From: Baekduia soli
Lineage (GTDB): Bacteria; Actinomycetota; Thermoleophilia; Solirubrobacterales; Solirubrobacteraceae
Assembly (NCBI RefSeq): GCF_007970665.1
Contig: NZ_CP042430.1
Coordinates: 62,001-126,000, forward strand
Length of the DNA stretch: 64,000 nt
Reading direction: 5' to 3'
Numbering within the stretch: the first letter of the stretch is position 1; each line of letters opens with the position of its first letter. This document shows, piece after piece, positions 8,066-15,749 of this stretch. A program made the translations under genes and the position numbers. The notes below the pieces were generated by a model that saw nothing but the letters and a program-made list of their open reading frames with translations, had not been told where the DNA came from and did not search any database.

Positions 8066-8602
8066 ATGGGCCGCCACGTCGTCGCCAAGGCGTCCGACCT
8101 GCCCGAGGGCGGGCGGATCATCGTCGAGGTCCAGGGCCGCTCCATCGGGGTGTTCCACATCAACGGGCGCTTCCACGCGCTGCTGAACCAGTGCCCGCAC
8201 ATGGGCGCCGAGCTGTGTCGCGGGTCGATCCTGGGGCGGCTGGACTCCACCGTGCCCGGCGAGTTCCGCTACGACGAGGAGCACGCGCTGTTGCGCTGCC
8301 CGTGGCACGGCTGGGAGTACGACATCGAGACCGGGCAGTCCTACTTCGACTCGCGGGCCCGGCCCTACCCCGTCGACGTGCGCGCCGGCGGCGAGGTGGC
8401 CCCGGAGGTGCAGACCGGCGACGTCGGGCGCCCGGCGGCGGGCACGGCCACCGAGTCGGTCGTGGGCCTGGCCGCGTCCAAGCTGCGGCCGGGACCCTAC
8501 GTGGCTGAGAGCTTCCCGATCGCGATCGAGGACGACTACATCGTGGTCACGATGCCGGGGCGGGCGCGGCCCGCGCCCCGGCCGGCCGAGGAGGGCGGAT
8601 GA
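8066..8602 (+). CDS. Rieske [2Fe-2S] ferredoxin-like protein
   Basis: This 178-residue soluble protein carries the two Rieske cluster boxes: CPHMG near residue 45 and CPWHG near residue 78, supplying the Cys-His pairs for a [2Fe-2S] cluster. The spacing includes an acidic insert (LDSTVPGEFRYDEEH). It is larger than a plain ferredoxin but lacks the catalytic non-heme iron domain of ring-hydroxylating oxygenases. It is therefore a likely electron carrier, possibly for a partner encoded elsewhere. It starts one base after the previous stop, and its own stop overlaps the next ATG. Confidence 0.88.
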   Translation: MGRHVVAKASDLPEGGRIIVEVQGRSIGVFHINGRFHALLNQCPHMGAELCRGSILGRLDSTVPGEFRYDEEHALLRCPWHGWEYDIETGQSYFDSRARPYPVDVRAGGEVAPEVQTGDVGRPAAGTATESVVGLAASKLRPGPYVAESFPIAIEDDYIVVTMPGRARPAPRPAEEGG

Positions 8603-9450
8603 TCCTCGAGCTGGCGCCGGGGCGGCTGGCCGCGATCATCAACAGCTATGCCATTGACGGGCGCGTGAGCTGGCATCCGCCCGCCGCACGCGGCGTGGGC
8701 TTCATGCACGTCTACGTCCTGCGCGACGGGAACTCGGTCGTGATCGTCGACACCGGGCTGGGCGCGCATCGCGAGCAGGTCCTCGCCGGGCTGGCCGAGC
8801 TCACCGGCCCCGGCGACGACCTCACCGTCATCGCCCTGCGCACGCAGGAGTTCGACGCGATGTGCAACCTCCTGCCGATCCTCGAGCGGTTCGCCGTGCG
8901 CGAGGTCTGCGGGCAGCACCCGGACCCGCTGGGCTGGGGCGACTTCCACGTCGACCTGCGCCTGGCCGGCCGCGACGCGCTCGTGCGCGGCGACGCGACG
9001 ACGCCCCTCACGGGCCTGAGCACCCGCGTGCTGCACGAGCACGAGGAGGTCGTCCTGGGCGCCAGGACGCTCGAGGTCTTCCGGCCGGCGATCCGGCTGC
9101 TGCAGACGCACTGGATCTACGACGCAGCCACGCGCACGCTGCTGACCTCGGACATGTTCACCCATGCCCGCGCACGCGGCGGCCAGGACGCGGCGGTCAT
9201 CACCGACGACAACGACGGCGCGACCGTCGAGTCCGTGCAGGAGCACCTGCTCGGCGGCCGCTACTGGTGGCTGGCCCAGTCGCACGCCGACGAGCTGCGC
9301 ACGTGGCTGGCCGGCGTGTTCGCCGAGCGTGACGTCGAGACCGTGGCCCCGGCCTACGGCGGCATCCTGCGCGGCCGCGACGTCGTCGCCCGCCACGTCG
9401 GGCTCCTCGACGAGGCCATCGCCCGGTGCGCCGCGATGATCCCCGCCTGA
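8599..9450 (+). CDS. Metallo-beta-lactamase-fold protein with degenerate metal site
   Basis: The 283-residue protein starts at ATG 8599 (ATGA overlap with the Rieske gene). The fold is clear from VVIVDTGLGAHREQVLAGL and LLTSDMFTH. The usual HxHxDH (or HxExDH of diiron flavoproteins) is replaced by TQEFDA near residue 80, so Glu and Asp remain while both histidines are lost. The late VAPGHG loop reads VAPAYGG, losing a further ligand. It may be a structural or regulatory partner of the next gene, or bind metal differently. Confidence 0.75.
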   Translation: MILELAPGRLAAIINSYAIDGRVSWHPPAARGVGFMHVYVLRDGNSVVIVDTGLGAHREQVLAGLAELTGPGDDLTVIALRTQEFDAMCNLLPILERFAVREVCGQHPDPLGWGDFHVDLRLAGRDALVRGDATTPLTGLSTRVLHEHEEVVLGARTLEVFRPAIRLLQTHWIYDAATRTLLTSDMFTHARARGGQDAAVITDDNDGATVESVQEHLLGGRYWWLAQSHADELRTWLAGVFAERDVETVAPAYGGILRGRDVVARHVGLLDEAIARCAAMIPA

Positions 9451-9459
9451 GGCCCGCCG

Positions 9460-10245
9460 ATGACGCGCCGATCCCTGCCCCGTGAGATCGCCCCCGGCCT
9501 GCACTGGCTCGGCGACTGCATCCACGTGACCTACGCCGGCACGACCCTGCACAGCCTCGACTCGCTCTTCGTGCTGCAGGGCAGCGAGGCCGCGGTGATC
9601 GTCGATGCGGGCCTGCCGAACGACCTCGACGTCATCGAGCGCCAGCTCGACGAGGTCGAGCGGTCCGGCGGGCCGCCGGTGCGCTACGTGTGGCCCACCC
9701 ATCAGGAGACGCCGCACGCCGGCGGCGTGGCGCGCTGGCTGGACCGCTACCCCGACGCCGTGCTGTGCGGCGACGTGCGCGACTACCACCTGATCTTCCC
9801 CGAGCTCGCCGCCCGCCTCATGCCGCTGGAGATCGGCGAGCGGATCAGCCTCGGCGACAGCGAGGTCGTGGCCGTCGCGCCGGTCTTCTACGACCTGCCC
9901 GGCACGCAATGGCTCTTCGACACGCGCCGCAGAGCGCTCTTCTCCGGCGACGGCTTCGCCTACGCGCACTACCACCTCGCCGAGCAGTGCAGCCTGGTCG
10001 CCGAGGAGGCCGACGACCTCGACATCCCCGAGATGACCGGGCTGTTCAGCGAGGCGTCGCTGCGCTGGTCGAAGTACCGGGACATGGAGCCGCTGACCCG
10101 GGAGCTCCAGGCGCTCGTCGCCGACCTCGGGGCCGAGGTCGTCGCGCCCGGCCACGGGCTCCCGATCCTCGACCCCGTGACCACGTTCCCGCGGGTGATC
10201 GAGGGCCTGCTCCTGGCCCACAAGGTCGACCGCGGCACCGGCTGA
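9460..10245 (+). CDS. Metallo-beta-lactamase-fold hydrolase/oxygen-sensor-like protein
   Basis: The 261-residue protein is the last gene of the operon, beginning 9 bases after the previous stop. The metal box reads THQETPH near residue 76 (HxExxH, like the diiron flavodiiron/ODP type but with Pro in place of Asp). The later ligands SGDGFA and APGHGLP are intact. It is therefore the better-preserved partner of the preceding degenerate paralogue. Substrate unknown; glyoxalase-II-like hydrolysis or diiron-based oxygen chemistry are both possible. Confidence 0.78.
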   Translation: MTRRSLPREIAPGLHWLGDCIHVTYAGTTLHSLDSLFVLQGSEAAVIVDAGLPNDLDVIERQLDEVERSGGPPVRYVWPTHQETPHAGGVARWLDRYPDAVLCGDVRDYHLIFPELAARLMPLEIGERISLGDSEVVAVAPVFYDLPGTQWLFDTRRRALFSGDGFAYAHYHLAEQCSLVAEEADDLDIPEMTGLFSEASLRWSKYRDMEPLTRELQALVADLGAEVVAPGHGLPILDPVTTFPRVIEGLLLAHKVDRGTG

Positions 10246-10251
10246 CCCGGC

Positions 10252-10378
10252 GCTCTCGAGCGTGCCGTTGGGCAGCAGCTCGGCCGACAGCGGCCCGGAG
10301 TCGCACGATCTGGTCGTCGTCGCCGGGCATGACGTGGACCGGCACCGTCATCCTCTTGAGGTCCCCGGTGAAGTCGGC
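10252..10378 (-). pseudogene. Relic of an alpha/beta hydrolase (non-heme haloperoxidase type)
   Basis: On the minus strand the stretch reads ADFTGDLKRMTVPVHVMPGD, then DDQIV. After an apparent small deletion it continues in another frame as DSGPLSAELLPNGTLES. These pieces match the acid-residue region of haloperoxidase-like alpha/beta hydrolases (VLVIHGDDDQIVP, then SAELLPNGTLKVYEG). An in-frame TAG immediately precedes the fragment, and there is no start. The rest of the gene-free stretch 10246-10582 shows nothing I can recognise. Confidence 0.6.
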
Positions 10379-10582
10379 CTACCGCGGCTGGGGGAAGCCG
10401 GCGGCAGCGGGGCGAGCCCGCCCCGCCACCATGGCCGTTTCTCGGTGCGGCCGCCGCAGACGCCGCACACAGCCAGGACGCGTTCCGTGGTCCTCGACGG
10501 CCCGGACCCTCTCCGACCGCGCCGCCGGGCGGAAGCCCCCGCGGCCGGCGAGGCCGCATCTTGCGGAGAAACTCGCGGCCGC

Positions 10583-12013
10583 CTAGAGGTCGTAGGAGAG
10601 GCCGGCGATCCCGTTGGCCGCCATGCGGGCCTGCAGCGCGGTGAGCGCCGGGGCGGCCGGCGCCAGCGCCTCGGCAACCTTCATGGCCGACCAGACCGCT
10701 GTCTCCTGCAGGTCGCTGCCCGCCGTGTAGGTACCGCTGAAGCACAGGCCACCGCGGCCCTGGAGCGGGCGCAGCGCGCGGGCGGCCGCGACGGTCTGCG
10801 CGCTGATGAGCGGGTGCTTGAACCGCCGCTCCAGGAGGATCTCCGTCGGGTCGGCACGCCGGCGCTGGGCCCACGACTTGAACAGCTCGACCGTCCCGCC
10901 TGAGGGCAGCGGGGCGTGCAGGGCGCCGATCCACGCGCTGCCCTCGCACTCGACCCCGTCGACCCCGGCGTTGTACGCGGCCCAGTTCCAGCGCCGGGGG
11001 TGCACGTAGGCCGGGTCGCGGTGGATCAGCAGGCGCGAGTCGAAGTACTCGTAGCGGTCGAGCAGCGCGGTGACATCGCCGAACGCGCGCAACGGCCGCA
11101 GCAGCTCGCGCCCGATGCGCGGCGGCGCGTTGAGCACCACGAAGCGGTACGGGCCCTGCCGGCCGGCGGGCGTGCGCAGGACCCAGCCGTCGCCGCGCAG
11201 CGCCAGGGCCCGCACCGGCGCGTCGAGGCGGACCCTCGCGGCCGGGGCGCGGTCCAGCAGGCGCTGGAGATTTCCCTGCAGGCCGATCTTCGAGGTGTAG
11301 GTGCTCGCCCCCTTGAGGTCGGCCGGGAACGCGAGCGCGAACGTCTGCAGGATCGAGCGCGCCGATGCCCGCGCGGCATCGGCGCGCGGGGAGCCGATCG
11401 TCGCCGTGATCCACGGGAAGAGCACGTCGGCCTTGAACGCCGGCCCGAGCGGGAGGCCGGCGATCCACTCGTCGACGGTCGTCTCCCACGCCAGGCCGTC
11501 CAGCACGGCGCGCCGCGCCAGCTGCGCGAAGACGGCGAACTCGATGGCGTTCCACGGCGTCGCCAGCGGGTGGGTCGAGGTGAGCCACGGCGGGCCGCCG
11601 GCCACAGGGAACACGCAGAGGCTGCCGGGCGCCGCGTAGGTCTCCCCCGCCGACGGGTCGGCGGGGTCGTAGAGGCCGAGCTCCTCGAGCAGCGTGACGT
11701 AGAGCGGATGGGTGTCGGGGTGGAAGAACTGCGCGCCGAGATCGACGGTCACGGCCTGCGACGGATCGGACGGGTCCGCCACGACGCGCGAGTCGCAGTG
11801 CCCGCCGATCCGGGCTCGCGCCTCGAACACGTCCACCTCGTAGCTGCCGGCGAGGAGGTATGCCGCGGTCACGCCGCCGGCCCCTGCGCCGATGACGGCC
11901 ACCCGGTCGCGCCGCGTGGCCGAGGCGGGCGCGGCCAGCGTCGCGCCGGCGCCGAGCGCCGCCAGACCGGCGGCCCCCTTGAGCACCTCGCGGCGGGTCA
12001 GCGGCGTGGGCAC
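10583..12013 (-). CDS. Tat-exported FAD-dependent amine-oxidase-like oxidoreductase
   Basis: This 476-residue flavoprotein begins MPTPLTRREVLKGAAGLAAL, a twin-arginine signal peptide, so it should fold with FAD in the cytoplasm and be exported. The FAD-binding site is VAVIGAGAGGVTAAYLLAG near residue 35 with the ARIGGHCDSR motif typical of flavin amine oxidases and phytoene-desaturase-like proteins. The end of the chain (GLCFSGTYTAGSDLQETAVWSAMKVAE) forms the second FAD-contacting segment. Substrate unknown. It is divergent from the small membrane gene at 12062. Confidence 0.85.
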   Translation of the reverse strand: MPTPLTRREVLKGAAGLAALGAGATLAAPASATRRDRVAVIGAGAGGVTAAYLLAGSYEVDVFEARARIGGHCDSRVVADPSDPSQAVTVDLGAQFFHPDTHPLYVTLLEELGLYDPADPSAGETYAAPGSLCVFPVAGGPPWLTSTHPLATPWNAIEFAVFAQLARRAVLDGLAWETTVDEWIAGLPLGPAFKADVLFPWITATIGSPRADAARASARSILQTFALAFPADLKGASTYTSKIGLQGNLQRLLDRAPAARVRLDAPVRALALRGDGWVLRTPAGRQGPYRFVVLNAPPRIGRELLRPLRAFGDVTALLDRYEYFDSRLLIHRDPAYVHPRRWNWAAYNAGVDGVECEGSAWIGALHAPLPSGGTVELFKSWAQRRRADPTEILLERRFKHPLISAQTVAAARALRPLQGRGGLCFSGTYTAGSDLQETAVWSAMKVAEALAPAAPALTALQARMAANGIAGLSYDL

Positions 12014-12061
12014 CGGGCGAGCCTATGGGAGCGCGATCCCCATCGGGTACACCTGAGCGAG

Positions 12062-12226
12062 ATGCGAACGGCCGCGCTCGTCCTGTGCGTCATCGCCATC
12101 GCGACGTGGGTGCCGGTGATCCGCGACATGGTCGTGGGCACCGGCAGCTCGTGGCGGGGCTGGGCGCTGCGGGCGATCGCCCTGCTGAGCTTCGTGCTCG
12201 CGGTGATCCTCAACGCAGCGCGGTGA
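12062..12226 (+). CDS. Small two-helix membrane protein
   Basis: A 54-residue ORF starting MRTAALVLCVIAIATWVPVI and ending in ALRAIALLSFVLAVILNAAR, with two clear hydrophobic helices separated by a short polar turn. It lies divergently, 48 bp from the flavoprotein start and about 40 bp before the rifamycin-type operator. No family recognised and no strong ribosome-binding site. Real small membrane protein or chance ORF; hydrophobic patterning favours the former. Confidence 0.45.
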   Translation: MRTAALVLCVIAIATWVPVIRDMVVGTGSSWRGWALRAIALLSFVLAVILNAAR

Positions 12227-12265
12227 GGACGAAGGCCCCCGCCACATCCAAAGTATCGCGACCAG

Positions 12266-12286
12266 GGGGGCTTGTTTCAAGCCCCC
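12266..12286. promoter_or_regulatory. Probable rifamycin-associated element (RAE)
   Basis: A perfect dyad GGGGCTTG-TTT-CAAGCCCC (12267-12285, one more G:C pair outside) lies about 50 bp before the rph start. Established work on actinomycete rifamycin resistance describes a conserved 19-bp inverted repeat of the form GGGGCTTG-N3-CAAG upstream of rph and other rif-inactivating genes, needed for rifamycin-induced expression. The arrangement and size match. A terminator is less likely because no U-tract follows and a CATACT -10-like box comes just after. Confidence 0.7.
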
Positions 12287-12334
12287 GGGGGTGCTGCATA
12301 CTCGCTCGCCGCAAACGACCAAGGGAGCTCCGCG

Positions 12335-15001
12335 ATGCGTGCCGAGCAGCAGTCCACAGCGGTCAGCACCAGCCATCCGATCAAGACCTTCACCTTGACC
12401 TCCGACCCCTATGTGTTGGACCTTCGCGAGATCGACGCGACGCGGGTGGCGCTCGCCGGCGGCAAGGGCGCCCACCTGGGAGCGCTGTCGCACCTGGAGG
12501 GCATCCGCGTGCCGCCCGGCTTCTGCGTGACGACCGAGGCGTTCCGGCGCGTCGTCACGCAGGCCCCATCGATCGACGGGGCGCTCGACCGGCTGTCGTG
12601 CCTGGACGCGGACGACCGCAGCGCGATCCGGGCGTTCAGCGCCGCGATCCGCCGCACGCTGCAGGACGTCGCCGTCCCGGGCGAGGTGACGGCGGCGATC
12701 ACGCTCGCGCTGGCGCGCGCGGGCGAGCGGTCCGCCTATGCCGTCCGGTCGAGCGCGACGGCCGAGGACTCGCCGACGGCCTCCTTCGCCGGCCAGCACG
12801 ACACGTACCTCAACATCGTTGGACCCGCCGCGATCCTCGAGCACGTCCGGCGGGCCTGGGCCTCGCTGTTCACCGAGCGCGCCGTGACCTACCGGATCCG
12901 CCACGGGCTCGACCACCGGACGACCCGGATGGCCGTGGTCGTCCAGCGGATGGCCGTCCCGCAGGCGGCCGGCGTCCTCTTCACCGCCGACCCGGTCACG
13001 TCCAACCGCAGGGTCGTCTCGGTCGAGGCCGCCTTCGGCCTCGGCGAGGCCGTGGTCTGCGGCCTGGTCGACAGCGACATCTACAAGGTGCGCGACGGCG
13101 CGGTCGTGGCCCGGGAGATCGGCGCCAAGCGGCTGGCCGTCCACGCGGGGGCCGCGGGCGGGACCGAGGAGCGGGCGATCGAGGCCGGGCGCCGGGCGCA
13201 GCCCGCGCTGACCGACGCGCAGGCCCTGCGGCTCGCCGCGCTCGGGCGCCGGATCGAGGCGCACTTCGGTCGCCCCCAGGACATCGAGTGGTGCCTGACC
13301 GGCGACGACGACATCGAGATCGTGCAGAGCCGGCCGATCACCACGCTGTTCCCCGTGCCCGACGCCGGCGACGACGCACGTCGCGTCTACGTCTCCGTCG
13401 GCCACGGGCAGATGATGACCGACGCCATGAGGCCGCTGGGGATCTCGCTGTACCAGCACGTGGCCCTCCCCACGATGTACGAGGCGGGCGGCCGGCTGTT
13501 CGTCGACGTCGCGCCGCGCCTGGCCTCGCCGGCCACGCGCCCGGGCGTCCTGGAGGCGCTCGGCCGGTCCGATCCGCTCGTCGGCGACGCGCTGCGGACC
13601 ATCGTCGAGCGCGGCGGCCTCCTCCCGCCGGCGCCGGAGGACGACCGCCCCGCCGGGGCCGCCGCGGGCGGCGCGCCCGTGCCGATCGCGACCGATCCGG
13701 CCGTCGTCGACGAACTCATCAGGACCAGCCGGGCGTCCGTCGCGGCGCTGGGCCGCGACATCCGGACGATGTCCGGCCCGGCGCTTCTGGACTTCATCCT
13801 CGCCGACATCCAGGAGCTGCGGCGGATCACGTTCGACTCGCGGAGCACCCAGGTCATCACGGCCGGCATGGAGGCCGCGTGGTGGCTCGACGAGCGCCTG
13901 GAGGCGTGGCTGGGCGAGAAGGGCGCGGCGGACACGCTGGCGCTCTCGGTCCCCCGGAACATCACGTCGGAGATGGGGCTGGCACTGCTGGACGTGGCCG
14001 ACGTCGTGCGCCCGCACCCCGAGGTGATGGCCTTCCTGGACGGGGTCGAGGACGACGCCTTCCTCGACGGCCTGGATGAGCTCGACGGCGGCCGGGAGGC
14101 GCGGGAGGCCATCGAGGGCTACCTCGAGCGCTACGGCATGCGCTGCGTCGGTGAGATCGACATCACCCGGCCGCGCTGGGGCGAGCGTCCCTCGGCGCTC
14201 GTGCCGATGATCCTCGGCAACGCCCGCAACGCCGAGGCGGGGGCCGGCCGGCGGCGCTTCGAGCAGGGCCGGCGGCAGGCCTGGGAGAAGGAGCAGGACG
14301 TCCTCGAGCGCCTGCGGGCCCTGCCGGGCGGCGCGGACAAGGCGCGGGAGGCCAAGCGGATGATCGACCGCGTCCGGACCTTCAGCGGGTACCGGGAGGA
14401 TCCGAAGTACTGCATCGTCAGCCGCTTCTACGTGTACAAGCAGGCGCTGATGGGCGAGGCCGGCCGCCTGGCCGCGGCCGGCGTGCTCCGCGAGCCCGAG
14501 GACGTCTTCTACCTCACGCTGCCCGAGCTCGGCGACGTCCTGCGCACCCACGCGGCGGACCACGGCCGCATCGCCGAGCGCCGCCAGGCGTTCGCCGCGC
14601 ACCAGGCCCTGACGCCGCCGCGGGTGATGACGTCGGAGGGCGAGGTCGTCACCGGGGCCTACCGGCGCGACGACGTGCCGGCCGGCGCGCTGGCCGGCCT
14701 GCCGGTCTCCGCCGGGACCGTCGAGGGACGCGCCCGCGTCATCCTGGACCTGGGCGAGGCCGAGCTCGAGCCGGGCGACATCCTGGTCACCACCGGAACG
14801 GACCCCAGCTGGTCGCCCCTGTTCGTGGCCATCACGGGGCTCGTCACGGAGGTCGGCGGCCTGATGACCCACGGCACGGTGATCGCCCGCGAGTACGGCC
14901 TGCCGGCGGTCGTCGGGGTCGAGGACGCCACCCGGCGCATCCGCGACGGGCAGCGGATCCGCGTGCACGGCACCGGCGGGTACGTGGAGCTCCTGGCGTG
15001 A
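12335..15001 (+). CDS. rph: Rifamycin-inactivating phosphotransferase
   Basis: The 888-residue enzyme should transfer the beta-phosphate of ATP to the ansa-bridge hydroxyl of rifamycins. ATG 12335 follows AAGGGAG (12321-12327). Order of domains: ATP-grasp (about 40-345, GGKGAHLGAL and VRSSATAEDSPTASFAGQ), rifamycin-binding (about 360-770, opening RVYVSVGHGQMMTD), and a swivelling His domain with the phosphorylated His near 846 in GGLMTHGTVIAREYG. It lacks the C-terminal PEP/pyruvate-binding barrel of PEP synthase, which argues against ppsA. The upstream RAE suggests rifamycin-inducible expression. Confidence 0.88.
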   Translation: MRAEQQSTAVSTSHPIKTFTLTSDPYVLDLREIDATRVALAGGKGAHLGALSHLEGIRVPPGFCVTTEAFRRVVTQAPSIDGALDRLSCLDADDRSAIRAFSAAIRRTLQDVAVPGEVTAAITLALARAGERSAYAVRSSATAEDSPTASFAGQHDTYLNIVGPAAILEHVRRAWASLFTERAVTYRIRHGLDHRTTRMAVVVQRMAVPQAAGVLFTADPVTSNRRVVSVEAAFGLGEAVVCGLVDSDIYKVRDGAVVAREIGAKRLAVHAGAAGGTEERAIEAGRRAQPALTDAQALRLAALGRRIEAHFGRPQDIEWCLTGDDDIEIVQSRPITTLFPVPDAGDDARRVYVSVGHGQMMTDAMRPLGISLYQHVALPTMYEAGGRLFVDVAPRLASPATRPGVLEALGRSDPLVGDALRTIVERGGLLPPAPEDDRPAGAAAGGAPVPIATDPAVVDELIRTSRASVAALGRDIRTMSGPALLDFILADIQELRRITFDSRSTQVITAGMEAAWWLDERLEAWLGEKGAADTLALSVPRNITSEMGLALLDVADVVRPHPEVMAFLDGVEDDAFLDGLDELDGGREAREAIEGYLERYGMRCVGEIDITRPRWGERPSALVPMILGNARNAEAGAGRRRFEQGRRQAWEKEQDVLERLRALPGGADKAREAKRMIDRVRTFSGYREDPKYCIVSRFYVYKQALMGEAGRLAAAGVLREPEDVFYLTLPELGDVLRTHAADHGRIAERRQAFAAHQALTPPRVMTSEGEVVTGAYRRDDVPAGALAGLPVSAGTVEGRARVILDLGEAELEPGDILVTTGTDPSWSPLFVAITGLVTEVGGLMTHGTVIAREYGLPAVVGVEDATRRIRDGQRIRVHGTGGYVELLA

Positions 15002-15088
15002 GGACGCGGAGCGCACGGCCGCCCCGCGGATCTCGGAGGGTCGGTCCCGAGCCTGGGGACGCCATCGGCGCGCCGCCGCGTGGATGGG

Positions 15089-15117
15089 TTGACCCGCTCG
15101 AGCGCACGGTGGAGAAT
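15089..15117 (+). promoter_or_regulatory. Sigma70-like promoter for the DUF1326/DUF2182 operon
   Basis: TTGACC (15089-15094) and GAGAAT (15112-15117) are separated by exactly 17 bp. CTCGAG occurs in the spacer and again directly after the -10. The ATG follows about 30 bp downstream, behind AGAAGGTGG. Confidence 0.5.
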
Positions 15118-15146
15118 CGGCTCGAGCGATCAGAAGGTGGTGTGAC

Positions 15147-15749
15147 ATGGCGTGGACCCTGAAGGGCAGCTACGCGGAGACGTGTTCGTGCGAGCTCATG
15201 TGCCCGTGCAACCTCTCCTTCGATCACGGCGCGACCTACGACTTCTGCCGCGCGACCCTCGGCTTCCACATCGATGAGGGCCAGATCGACGGCACCGACG
15301 TCGCGGGGCTCAACGTCGTCGTGATCATCGACACTCCGAAGGTCATGACCGAGGGCAACTGGCGGCTCGGGATGTTCATCGACGAGCGGGCGGCCGACGA
15401 GCAGGCGGACAAGCTCGGCAAGGTGTTCGGCGGTCAGCTCGGCGGACCGATGAGCGGACTCGCGCCGCTGGTGGGCGAGGTCCTCGGCGTGGAGCGGGCA
15501 CCCATCGAGATGACCGACGACGGCCTGCGCCACACCGTGCGGGTGGGCGACGCGATCGACTTCGAGGTCGAGGACATCGTGCCCTTCGGGGTCGAGACCG
15601 GAGCGCCGGTGCGCTTCTCCGGCATGTTCCACCCCGTCGGATCCGATCTCACGATGGCGGAGGCCAAGCGCTCGCGCATCAGCGCGTTCGGGATCGAGTA
15701 CGAGGGCAAGACCGGGCTGTCGACGTCCGCGTTCTCCTGGGCGGCATGA
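15147..15749 (+). CDS. DUF1326 family protein
   Basis: A 200-residue cytoplasmic protein with the DUF1326 hallmark YAETCSCELMCPCNLSF at residues 8-24, a cysteine-rich segment (four Cys in a CSC-x3-CPC arrangement) that looks suited to metal or redox chemistry. The remaining sequence is a beta-rich domain with no known catalytic motif. It is translationally coupled (ATGA) to the downstream DUF2182 membrane protein, a pairing seen repeatedly in bacteria. Function of the pair is not established. Confidence 0.88.
   Translation: MAWTLKGSYAETCSCELMCPCNLSFDHGATYDFCRATLGFHIDEGQIDGTDVAGLNVVVIIDTPKVMTEGNWRLGMFIDERAADEQADKLGKVFGGQLGGPMSGLAPLVGEVLGVERAPIEMTDDGLRHTVRVGDAIDFEVEDIVPFGVETGAPVRFSGMFHPVGSDLTMAEAKRSRISAFGIEYEGKTGLSTSAFSWAA

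Noticed and set aside
10262-10903. Plus-strand frame of 213 codons after the MBL operon
   Set aside because: It overlaps the 3' end of the flavoprotein gene on the other strand and has shadow-like composition.
12266-12286. Intrinsic terminator for the small gene at 12062
   Set aside because: The stem has a 3-nt loop but no U-run, and a -10-like box and the rph start follow closely. The 19-bp dyad fits the RAE better.
12335-15001. Phosphoenolpyruvate synthase (ppsA) for the large ATP-grasp/His-domain protein
   Set aside because: The C-terminal PEP/pyruvate-binding barrel is missing, the His domain is last, and the SVGHGQMMTD segment plus the RAE-like site favour rifamycin phosphotransferase.
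12023-15148. Minus-strand open frame of 1041 codons opposite rph
   Set aside because: Arg/Asp/Gly/Val-rich shadow with no domain. The plus strand encodes a full, motif-rich phosphotransferase.
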